Shown here: positions 32,993 through 38,180 of the stretch, one piece after another
How positions within the stretch are numbered: the first letter of the stretch is position 1
How the letters are laid out: each line of letters starts with the position of its first letter
Assembly (NCBI GenBank): GCA_013812235.1
Contig: JACCTU010000133.1
Location: 1-38,180 of the forward strand
Length of the DNA stretch: 38,180 nucleotides
Reading direction: 5' to 3'
DNA from: Actinomycetota bacterium
GTDB lineage: Bacteria > Actinomycetota > Thermoleophilia > Gaiellales > Gaiellaceae
Made by a program: the position numbers and the translations under genes
Notes under the pieces: generated by a model
The model's database searches: none
What the model was told of the DNA's origin: nothing
What the model saw: only the letters and a program-made list of their open reading frames with translations

Positions 32993-33160
32993 CGCTCCTG
33001 CGCTCGTGGAGAGCGTCCGCGACGTCTGGGGCGGCAAGGCCCACAGCCACGTCGGCTCCCTCGGTTTCTTCGAGGGCTTAGCGGCTCGTAGCGCGCACGT
33101 TGCGCGCCCCTGGGCGCCGGGCCACACCGGCGCTGCACGGCCCCGTGGCACTCTTCAAGC
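32993..33160. other. Intergenic region after trpA with two hairpins
   Basis: Between trpA and the thioredoxin-like gene. Two perfect stems lie close together: GCGCGCA-CGT-TGCGCGC (33091-33107) and GCGCCGG-GCCACA-CCGGCGC (33114-33133). Neither is followed by a T-run, so they may be weak or factor-assisted terminators of the trp operon, or simply GC-rich symmetry. I see no gene here; the track ORFs have no recognisable product. Confidence 0.4.
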
Positions 33161-33709
33161 GTGGACGCGGACACGGCAACCTTCGAAGTCGCTGTGATCG
33201 GGCGCTCTCGAGAGCGCCCGATCGTCGTCGACTTCTGGGCCGACTGGTGCGGTCCGTGCCACCAGCTCACGCCGGTGCTCGAGCGCGCTGCGGACGAGCA
33301 CGACGTCGAGCTCGTGAAGGTCGACATCGACGCGAACCCCGACCTCGCACAGCGCTACGGCGTCAACGGCATCCCCGCCGTCAAGGCGTTCAGGAACGGC
33401 CACGTCGTCGCCGAGTTCGTCGGCGCCAGGCCGCCCGCCGCAGTCGAGCAGTTCTTTGAGCAGTTGACCGCGCCAAGCGAGGTCGCCGGCCTGCTGGAAC
33501 AGCTCGGCCTGACGGACGTCGCGGAAGCGGTCGAGCAGGGCGACCACGAGCGCGCGCTGGCTCGTCTGCTCGAGGAGGCGGAAATGGCGCACGACCCAGA
33601 CCGCCGGGAACTGCTCCGCCGGACGATGGTCGCGCTCTTCGCCGAGCTCGGGCAGGAGAATCCCCTCGTGGTGGAGTATCGGCGTCGCCTCGCCAGGGCG
33701 TTGTACTGA
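33161..33709 (+). CDS. Thioredoxin-domain protein with C-terminal TPR-like part (CnoX/YbbN-like)
   Basis: The N-terminal half is a thioredoxin domain with the active site FWADWCGPCHQL (C30, C33), VKVDIDANPDLAQRYGVNGIPAVKAF including the cis-proline. The C-terminal third (VAEAVEQGDHERALARLLEEAEMAHDPDRRELLRRTMVALFAELG) is helical and resembles the TPR-like extension of the chaperedoxin CnoX/YbbN, which protects proteins from oxidation. Total 182 residues, shorter than CnoX of Escherichia coli. Start GTG 33161. YqgE follows 1 nt after the stop. Confidence 0.88.
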   Translation: MDADTATFEVAVIGRSRERPIVVDFWADWCGPCHQLTPVLERAADEHDVELVKVDIDANPDLAQRYGVNGIPAVKAFRNGHVVAEFVGARPPAAVEQFFEQLTAPSEVAGLLEQLGLTDVAEAVEQGDHERALARLLEEAEMAHDPDRRELLRRTMVALFAELGQENPLVVEYRRRLARALY

Positions 33710-33710
33710 C

Positions 33711-34259
33711 ATGGGATCGTTGAAGGGCAAGCTGCTCGTCGCCGGGGCCGCCCTGTTCGACCCGCACTTCCGGCGCGCGGTCGTCCTTGTCACCGAGCAC
33801 GACGACGAGGGCGCGCTCGGGCTCGTGTTGAACCGGCCGGCCGAGACGAAGGTCACCGAAGCCGTGCCCGGGCTCGCGCCGCTCGTCCCCGAGGATGCGC
33901 TCGTGTTCGTCGGCGGGCCCGTCGACCAGCACTCCGTGCTCGTCGTCGCAGAGTTCGAGGATCCCGACGAATCGGCGTCGACGATTTTCGAGGACGTCGG
34001 CTTCGTCCGAGGGGACACCGACATCGATCTCGCCGCAGAAGCGACGCGCCGTGCGCGCGTCTTTGCGGGCTATGCGGGTTGGAGCGCCGGACAGCTGGAC
34101 GCCGAGCTCGCGGCCGACGGCTGGATCGTCGTCCCGGCGGAGCGCGAGGACGTCTTCGGCGACGAGGACGACGAACTGTGGAGCTCCGTCTTGCGGCGCC
34201 AGGGGCGGTCGGACTTCGCGCTCCTCGCGACGATGCCGATCGACCCGTCGCTCAACTAG
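33711..34259 (+). CDS. YqgE/AlgH family (UPF0301) protein
   Basis: Conserved protein of unknown biochemical function; family members have been tied to transcription regulation in pseudomonads (AlgH), but this is not settled. The family signature is clear: GKLLVAGAALFDPHFRRAVVLVTEHDDEGALGLVLNRPAET, VFVGGPVDQHSVLVV, and VFAGYAGWSAGQLDAELAADGWIVVPA. At 182 residues it has the usual length. Start ATG 33711, 1 nt after the thioredoxin-like gene, suggesting one transcript. Confidence 0.92.
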   Translation: MGSLKGKLLVAGAALFDPHFRRAVVLVTEHDDEGALGLVLNRPAETKVTEAVPGLAPLVPEDALVFVGGPVDQHSVLVVAEFEDPDESASTIFEDVGFVRGDTDIDLAAEATRRARVFAGYAGWSAGQLDAELAADGWIVVPAEREDVFGDEDDELWSSVLRRQGRSDFALLATMPIDPSLN

Positions 34260-34274
34260 CGGCGGCGACTCCCC

Positions 34275-34859
34275 GTGGAGCTCGTCGAGGACACGATCGA
34301 GGCAGGACCGCTTAGCCTGAGCATCCTGCGTCCCCCGGACCCGGACGCGATGATCGACGAGGCCCGCTTCGACGAGAACGAGTTCATGCCGTACTGGGCG
34401 GAGCTCTGGACGAGCGGCGTCGCGCTCGCCGCGGTCGTCGCCGCGCGTGACGTCCAGGGCCTGCGCGTGCTCGAGCTCGGCTGCGGCCTGGGCCTGCCGA
34501 GCATCGCCGCCGCGCTCGGGGGAGCGGACGTCCTCGCGACCGACTGGGCGCCAGAAGCGCTCGACGTCACGCGCCGGAACGCCGAGCGAAACGGCGCGCG
34601 GGTCGAGAGGCTCCTCGCGGACTGGTCGCGACCGGCGACGCTCCTCGAACTCGCGCCGTTCGACCTCGTGCTGTGCGCCGACGTGCTCTACGAGCCGCGA
34701 AACGTCGACGCGCTGCTCGAGCTCCTGCCGCAACTTGCGCCCGAGGTGCTCCTGGGAGAACCGGGCCGCGCGACCGCAGGTCGCTTCTTCGAAGGCGCGG
34801 AGCGGAGCTGGCTGATCGGCCGCGAGGGCCAGGTCAGCGTGCTCCGCGCGCGCTCGTAG
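34275..34859 (+). CDS. SAM-dependent methyltransferase (Methyltransf_16/METTL-like)
   Basis: A 194-residue class I methyltransferase. EFMPYWAELWTSGVALA precedes the SAM motif VLELGCGLGLPSIAAALGGADVLATDW, and FDLVLCADVLYEPRNVDALLELL is the post-motif. This PYWAxLW ... DVLYE layout is that of the lysine-methyltransferase-like Methyltransf_16 group, which includes enzymes acting on ETF beta in mitochondria and some bacteria. Because etfB is in this window that target is worth considering, but it is only inference. Start GTG 34275, 15 nt after yqgE. Confidence 0.8.
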   Translation: MELVEDTIEAGPLSLSILRPPDPDAMIDEARFDENEFMPYWAELWTSGVALAAVVAARDVQGLRVLELGCGLGLPSIAAALGGADVLATDWAPEALDVTRRNAERNGARVERLLADWSRPATLLELAPFDLVLCADVLYEPRNVDALLELLPQLAPEVLLGEPGRATAGRFFEGAERSWLIGREGQVSVLRARS

Positions 34860-34879
34860 CTGCGCGCTCTGACCCTAAA

Positions 34880-34899
34880 GGCGGCCGTTCGCGGCCGCC
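34880..34899. terminator. Hairpin with UUCG loop between convergent genes
   Basis: GGCGGCCG-TTCG-CGGCCGCC is a perfect 8-bp GC stem closed by a TTCG tetraloop. It lies 20 nt after the methyltransferase stop and 40 nt before the end of the convergent VOC gene. There is no T-run, so it would be a T-less terminator or RNA 3'-end stabiliser working in both directions. Confidence 0.6.
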
Positions 34900-34939
34900 G
34901 TCGCAGCGATTTCACATCAAGCCTCTAGTCGACGAGTCG

Positions 34940-35293
34940 CTAGCTGCTGTTGTCCACCAGCCCGACGAGGTGGCCCTCGGGATCGGTGAACATGGCGAAG
35001 GTGACGACGTTCGGGATCTCCATCGGCGGCATGACCGTCTTGCCACCGAGGCTCTCGGCCTTGTCGAGCGTCGCCTGAAGGTCGTCGACGCCGACGTAGA
35101 AGGTGAGGTGGCCGTCACTCCCCTCCTGCGCCGCGCTGATCCCGCCGCCGATCCCCGACTCCGCGGCGTCGACCATGCCGTAGTTCATGGGATTGTCCGA
35201 ATTCACGGTCCAGCCGAACAGCTGGCCGTAGAACTGCATGAGCTTCGGGCCGTCTTTGCCGACGACCTCGAAGTGGACGACTTTGTCCGCCAT
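34940..35293 (-). CDS. VOC family protein (glyoxalase/bleomycin-resistance fold)
   Basis: Vicinal-oxygen-chelate fold protein of 117 residues with unknown substrate. It begins KVVHFEVVGKDGPKLMQFYGQLFGW and ends FAMFTDPEGHLVGLVD, the two beta-alpha-beta halves of the fold; YVGVDDLQATLDKAESLGGKTVMPP lies between. The first-half histidine and terminal glutamate resemble metal ligands, but function cannot be predicted. ATG 35293 has a good AAGGAG ribosome binding site. The stop is within a CTAG. Confidence 0.9.
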   Translation of the reverse strand: MADKVVHFEVVGKDGPKLMQFYGQLFGWTVNSDNPMNYGMVDAAESGIGGGISAAQEGSDGHLTFYVGVDDLQATLDKAESLGGKTVMPPMEIPNVVTFAMFTDPEGHLVGLVDNSS

Positions 35294-35318
35294 CTCGACT
35301 CCTTCCTAAGGGTTCGCT

Positions 35319-35355
35319 GTTCGTTAGACGAACGAGAGGGTCGAGATTCGACCCT
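35319..35355 (-). terminator. Tandem hairpins after nucS
   Basis: AGGGTCGA-GAT-TCGACCCT (35337-35355; 8-bp stem) overlaps the nucS stop codon, and GTTCGT-TAG-ACGAAC (35319-35333) follows it. No T-run is seen. They probably separate nucS from the co-directional VOC gene. Confidence 0.45.
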
Positions 35356-36025
35356 ACGCGAAGAGCGTTAGGTCGGGCTCGCGCCGGCCCCGGAGCAGGT
35401 CAAGATCGACCTCACGGGTGAGGATCCCGCGGGCGTCGGCCAGGGTTGCCGCCTGCGGGCGCACCTTCTGGGCGACGAGGATGCCGCGGCACCCGGACAT
35501 CGCCGGGTCGAGCCGGATCCGCTCGAGGTAGCGGGACAGCTGCTCGACCGCGTCCATCGTCGCGATTCGCTTGATCTCCACCGCGACCCACTGATCGTCG
35601 CAGTCGCGGCACATCAGGTCGACGGGGCCGATGTCGGTGGGCCATTCCCGCCGAACGAGCCGGAGCTCCTCCTCGATCGCGTGCGGCTGTGCCGCGAGCT
35701 CGAGCTGGAGGTCGCGCTCGACGCCGTCCTTCTCGAGCCCGGCCGCCTCCCCCATGTCGTGCCGCTGGTCGCTCAGGACCTCGACGAGGCGGATCTCCAA
35801 CCGGTCTTCGGTGCGACCGGAGCGCTTGCGCACGACGAGCAGGTCGGCGAACTCCTCGACGACCGTCGGCGGGGTCATCCAGTTGAGCGGCTTGAAACCG
35901 CCCGCGTCCGCGTGGACGAGCACCGAGCCGTCGTTCTTGACGATCAGCAGGCGCGTCGACTCGGGCAGGTACGCCGAGAGCCGGCCGGTGTAGGTGACCT
36001 CGCAGCGGGCGACGATCAGGCGCAC
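35354..36025 (-). CDS. nucS: Mismatch-specific endonuclease NucS (EndoMS)
   Basis: Endonuclease that cuts double strands at mismatches, the core of the non-MutSL mismatch repair of actinobacteria and archaea. From GTG 36025 (MRLIVARCEVTYTGRLSAYLP) it is 223 residues, the usual size. The N-terminal part has VLVHADAGGFKPLNWMTPP; the C-terminal nuclease part has REWPTDIGPVDLMCRD and VAVEIKRIATMDAVEQLSRYLE, with the catalytic D, E and K. The C-terminus DLTLFA may be the sliding-clamp contact. TACGGT 8 nt upstream is a likely -10, so the mRNA may be leaderless. Divergent from ltrA. Confidence 0.96.
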   Translation of the reverse strand: MRLIVARCEVTYTGRLSAYLPESTRLLIVKNDGSVLVHADAGGFKPLNWMTPPTVVEEFADLLVVRKRSGRTEDRLEIRLVEVLSDQRHDMGEAAGLEKDGVERDLQLELAAQPHAIEEELRLVRREWPTDIGPVDLMCRDCDDQWVAVEIKRIATMDAVEQLSRYLERIRLDPAMSGCRGILVAQKVRPQAATLADARGILTREVDLDLLRGRREPDLTLFA

Positions 36026-36033
36026 GGAGCAGG

Positions 36034-36039
36034 ACCGTA
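36034..36039 (-). promoter_or_regulatory. Likely -10 of nucS
   Basis: On the minus strand TACGGT ends 8 nt before the nucS GTG. No ribosome binding site lies between. The spacing fits transcription starting next to the start codon. Confidence 0.45.
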
Positions 36040-36059
36040 TCGTCCGATTCGGACAGGCG

Positions 36060-36065
36060 TACGAT
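36060..36065 (+). promoter_or_regulatory. Likely -10 of the LtrA-family gene
   Basis: TACGAT ends 6 nt before ATG 36072, supporting that start over the longer track start at 35994 and predicting a leaderless transcript. Confidence 0.5.
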
Positions 36066-36071
36066 CCGCCG

Positions 36072-37205
36072 ATGGAAGCGACCGCCGTCGCCGAAGCAGA
36101 GCGCCGCACTTCCTACCTCGAGCTCTTCTTCGACCTGGTTTTCGTCTTCGCGATCACCCAGGTGACGTCGCTGATGCTTGCCGAGCCGACGGCCTCCGGC
36201 TACGCGAAGTCCGCGCTCGTGCTCGCGATGGTCTACTGGGCCTGGTCGGGCTACGCGTGGGCGACGAACGCGATCGACCTCGGGTGGCCCGTGCTTCGGC
36301 TCGGCTATCTCGCCGCCATGGGCGCGAGCTTCGGGATGGCCGTCGCAGTCCCCGACGCGTTCGGCGACCAGACGCTCTGGTTCGCGATCCCCTACGTGGC
36401 CGTGCGACTGCTCAACCTCGCGCTGTACATCGGCGGGCTCCGCCACGACCGGGTACACCAGCGGGCGATCCTCGCCCTCGCTCCGTGGTTCGCAGTCTCC
36501 CCCGCGCTCGCCCTGATCGGCGCGTTCCTGGGGGGGCAGCTGCTGATCGCATTCTGGTGCGCGGGCCTCGCGATCGACGTGCTCGGAGCGCTTCGCGCGG
36601 GCGACAACGCCGGCTTCCGCGTCTCGCCCGAGCACTTCGCCGAGCGCTACGCGCTCTTCATCATCATCGCGCTCGGCGAATCGATCGTCGCGATCGGAAC
36701 AGGCGGCCTCACCGCCAACACGCGCGACGCGGCGTTCGCGCTCGCGCTCGCAGTCGCGTTCGTCGGCGTCGCGGCGGTCTGGTGGGCGTACTTCGACTTC
36801 ACGGCCGCGGTCCTCGCCCGCACGCTGCGCAACCAGTCGCCCGAGCGACGCGGGACGCTCGCGCGAGACATCTTCACGCTGTGCCACTACCCGATCGTCC
36901 TCGGGATCATCTTCTTCGCGGTCGCGGCGAAGAAGACGGTGGCAGAGCCCGGTGAGCCGCTGACGACCGCGGGGCGCTTCGCACTCGGCGCCGGCATCGG
37001 CTTCTTCCTCGTCGGCTTCGCGCTCGCGCGCTACCGGGTTATCCGGCGCATCGCCTGGGAGCGGGTCGCCGCTGCACTACCGGATGCCCCCGGCCTCGGG
37101 CTGATGGCGATCGTCGTCGGGTGCCTCGTCGCCGGCCTCGTCGCAGAGACGGTGCGCATCCGGGAGTTCCGAGCGGAGGTCCGCGCCGGCCCGACACAGC
37201 ACTAG
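36072..37205 (+). CDS. Low temperature requirement protein A (LtrA) family membrane protein
   Basis: Multi-spanning membrane protein of the LtrA family, named after a Listeria gene needed for growth in the cold; molecular function unknown. The family start YLELFFDLVFVFAITQVTSLM is obvious, followed by ALVLAMVYWAWSGYAWATNAID, HFAERYALFIIIALGESIVAIG and many hydrophobic helices. From ATG 36072 it has 377 residues. The last two codons precede a TAG that shares CTAG (37202-37205) with the stop of the convergent AHSA1-like gene. Confidence 0.92.
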   Translation: MEATAVAEAERRTSYLELFFDLVFVFAITQVTSLMLAEPTASGYAKSALVLAMVYWAWSGYAWATNAIDLGWPVLRLGYLAAMGASFGMAVAVPDAFGDQTLWFAIPYVAVRLLNLALYIGGLRHDRVHQRAILALAPWFAVSPALALIGAFLGGQLLIAFWCAGLAIDVLGALRAGDNAGFRVSPEHFAERYALFIIIALGESIVAIGTGGLTANTRDAAFALALAVAFVGVAAVWWAYFDFTAAVLARTLRNQSPERRGTLARDIFTLCHYPIVLGIIFFAVAAKKTVAEPGEPLTTAGRFALGAGIGFFLVGFALARYRVIRRIAWERVAAALPDAPGLGLMAIVVGCLVAGLVAETVRIREFRAEVRAGPTQH

Positions 37206-37660
37206 GACGCGAGCATCCGTGCGAGGTTCTCGATGACCGCGGTCCAGCCCTTCTCGTGCTCGCCGCGGATCTCGCCGTTCGCGAACCCGCTGTGCGTCAG
37301 AACGACCTCGGTGCCGTCACCGTCCTCGAGGAACTCGACGACGACGAGCGAGCCGGCGCTCCCTTCCATCTCCGGTGGGCCGTCCTCCCACGACCAGGTG
37401 TAGGCGAGCCGCTCGGGGGGCGTGATCTCCTTGTACTCGCCGACCACGGTATGCACCGAGCCGCTCGGGTCCTCCATCGAGAGCCGATAGCGGCCACCGG
37501 GTCGCGCATCGACCTCCGCCGTCGGGGTCTTCCAGTCCGGCCCTGCCGCCCACCAGCTCCGCAGCACGTCCGGGTTCGTCCAGGCGTCGAAGACGCGCTC
37601 GCGCGGCGCGTCGAAACGCCGGGTCACGCGCAGCATCGTCTCTTGCTCCGTCCCTGTCAT
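37202..37660 (-). CDS. SRPBCC/AHSA1-domain protein
   Basis: A 152-residue START-like (SRPBCC) protein of the AHSA1 group. The fold pattern is clear: VTRRFDAPRERVFDAWTNPDVLRSWWAAG at the start, GGRYRLSMEDPSG, VVGEYKEITPPERLAYTWSWED, and the end GWTAVIENLARML. These proteins bind hydrophobic ligands or have unknown roles in bacteria. ATG 37660 lies 2 nt after the ArsR gene, with AAAGGAG overlapping the ArsR stop; ArsR-AHSA1 pairs are common and usually autoregulated. Confidence 0.93.
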   Translation of the reverse strand: MTGTEQETMLRVTRRFDAPRERVFDAWTNPDVLRSWWAAGPDWKTPTAEVDARPGGRYRLSMEDPSGSVHTVVGEYKEITPPERLAYTWSWEDGPPEMEGSAGSLVVVEFLEDGDGTEVVLTHSGFANGEIRGEHEKGWTAVIENLARMLAS

Positions 37661-37662
37661 CC

Positions 37663-37992
37663 CTACTCCTTTCGTTTGTCGGCGAGGTGGCGTTCGACGG
37701 CGTCGAACTTCGCCTCCCAGAGGGTCCGATGGCGCTCGATCCAGCTCTCGATCTCGGCGAGCGGCGCCGGCCGCAGCTCCAGCCGGTGCTCGCGCCCCAC
37801 GACCGTCCGCCTGATGAGCCCGGTCTGCTCGAGCACCTTCAGGTGCTTCGTTACCGCCGGCTTCGAAAGGCTGAGGCCGCGGGAGGCCTCACCGACCGTC
37901 GCCGGACCGCGCGCGAGCCGGGCCACGATCGTCCGCCGTGCGGGGTGCGCGAGGGCGTCGAAGCTGCGGTCGAGCTGGGCCGTATTGTTCAC
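37663..37992 (-). CDS. ArsR-family transcriptional regulator
   Basis: Winged-helix repressor of 109 residues: RSFDALAHPARRTIVARLARGPATVGEASRGLSLSKPAVTKHLKVLEQTGLIRRTVVGREHRLEL. No cysteine pair for metal sensing is visible, so it is not a metal sensor of the ArsR/SmtB type; it belongs to the group paired with AHSA1 proteins. Start GTG 37992 lies inside a perfect 28-bp palindrome that also covers the likely -10 (TATTGT), so it probably represses itself and the AHSA1 gene. Confidence 0.94.
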   Translation of the reverse strand: MNNTAQLDRSFDALAHPARRTIVARLARGPATVGEASRGLSLSKPAVTKHLKVLEQTGLIRRTVVGREHRLELRPAPLAEIESWIERHRTLWEAKFDAVERHLADKRKE

Positions 37993-38009
37993 CTTAAGGT
38001 GAACAATAC
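37982..38009. promoter_or_regulatory. Perfect 28-bp palindromic operator over the arsR -10 and start codon
   Basis: Two 14-nt arms, GTATTGTTCACCTT and its exact complement, with no spacer. On the minus strand the right arm contains TATTGT (38003-38008), which ends 10 nt before the GTG start at 37992, and the left arm contains the first codons of arsR. AT-rich in a GC-rich region. A dimer bound here would block polymerase directly. Confidence 0.85.
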
Positions 38010-38084
38010 CAGAGTCTCATCGTCGTCTCATCGGGTACTCCCTAGCCTGGGCGAGCCCAGCCAGCAACCGAAGGAGATCGAACG

Positions 38085-38180
38085 ATGAGACGCCGACTGA
38101 CCATGATCCTCGCGGGCCTCGCCGCTCTCGCCGCGCTCGCGCTCGGCGGCGCCGCGATCGCCAACGCCACCGGCGTCGTC
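38085..38180 (+). CDS. Secreted protein of unknown function (partial, 5' end only)
   Basis: An ATG at 38085 with a strong AAGGAG 8 nt upstream opens a frame running to the window edge. The 32 visible residues (MRRRLTMILAGLAALAALALGGAAIANATG...) form a signal peptide with a likely cleavage after AIA or ANA. The rest is outside the window, so function cannot be called. It is divergent from arsR; the 28-bp operator lies about 75 nt upstream and might affect it too. Confidence 0.75.
   Translation, partial: MRRRLTMILAGLAALAALALGGAAIANATGVV

Noticed and set aside
33114-33133. GC hairpin after trpA as a Rho-independent terminator
   Set aside because: The stem is perfect but no T-run follows; kept only as part of the intergenic description.
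10923-33155. 12-mer CCGTGGCACTCT shared upstream of the M23 gene and the thioredoxin-like gene; GGCACTC also resembles half of a CIRCE site
   Set aside because: A 12-mer match is expected by chance many times in 38 kb on two strands, and no second CIRCE half is present at either place.
33006-33197. 63-residue ORF between trpA and the thioredoxin-like gene
   Set aside because: No ribosome site, no recognisable motif, and it overlaps the start of the thioredoxin gene in another frame.
1-38180. CRISPR arrays, tRNA or rRNA genes, prophage or conjugation genes, biosynthetic gene clusters
   Set aside because: None seen on either strand: no regularly spaced repeats, no cloverleaf-like sequence noticed, no phage or transfer proteins among the ORFs. 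tRNAscan and a repeat finder would settle this.

Overview
The window is GC-rich and reads as chromosomal DNA of an actinobacterium, probably of the Thermoleophilia/Gaiellales type. This rests on many GTG starts, a NucS mismatch endonuclease, 4-nt start/stop overlaps throughout, and the set of housekeeping genes. That placement is inference; no 16S or marker search was possible. Nearly all of it is ordinary protein-coding sequence. I see no tRNA, rRNA or CRISPR.

Layout. (1) 1-7418, minus strand: a housekeeping operon read right to left: threonine/serine dehydratase, rpmE, a DUF1385 membrane protein, prfA, prmC, a Sua5/YrdC protein, glyA, upp and a WecA/TagO-type glycosyltransferase cut by the window edge. 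(2) 7516-10918: etfB, etfA and ETF-quinone oxidoreductase. (3) 10936-13339: a secreted M23 peptidase, then a chimeric, decayed IS481-type element flanked by a 6-bp target duplication. (4) 13335-16924: enoyl-CoA hydratase and a split methylmalonyl-CoA mutase, interrupted by a divergent metallo-beta-lactamase gene. (5) 17227-18260: a NarL-type regulator and a receiver-like partner. (6) 18331-20085: a TSUP membrane protein, cobalamin adenosyltransferase and a GNAT acetyltransferase. (7) 20088-20829: a REP-associated tyrosine transposase between REP-like palindromes; a third REP copy lies at 7436-7500. (8) 20839-27051: acyl-CoA dehydrogenase, a small lipoprotein, an HD-GYP regulator, 3-hydroxyacyl-CoA dehydrogenase, a TIMP/netrin-like secreted protein, thiolase and an M42 peptidase. 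(9) 27067-32992: a complete trp operon (trpL-E-G-D-CF-B-A) with an attenuator. (10) 33161-38180: thioredoxin-like protein, YqgE, a methyltransferase, a VOC protein, NucS, LtrA, an AHSA1/ArsR pair and the start of a secreted protein.

Together regions 2, 4, 6 and 8 give most of a beta-oxidation/propionyl-CoA route: acyl-CoA dehydrogenase passes electrons to ETF and then quinone; hydratase, dehydrogenase and thiolase finish the cycle; the B12-dependent mutase uses adenosylcobalamin made by the neighbouring adenosyltransferase.

The most interesting signals are not protein families. First, convergent genes share one CTAG as stop codons on both strands, and an IS481-type element has landed exactly in such a CTAG, so that neither host gene is broken and both transposase copies borrow their stop codon from the target. 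Second, at least 13 genes have a TANNNT -10 hexamer only 6-11 nt before the start codon, which suggests leaderless or nearly leaderless mRNAs; two divergent pairs use one TANNNTA heptamer for both directions. Third, the ArsR gene has a perfect 28-bp palindrome covering both its -10 and its start codon.
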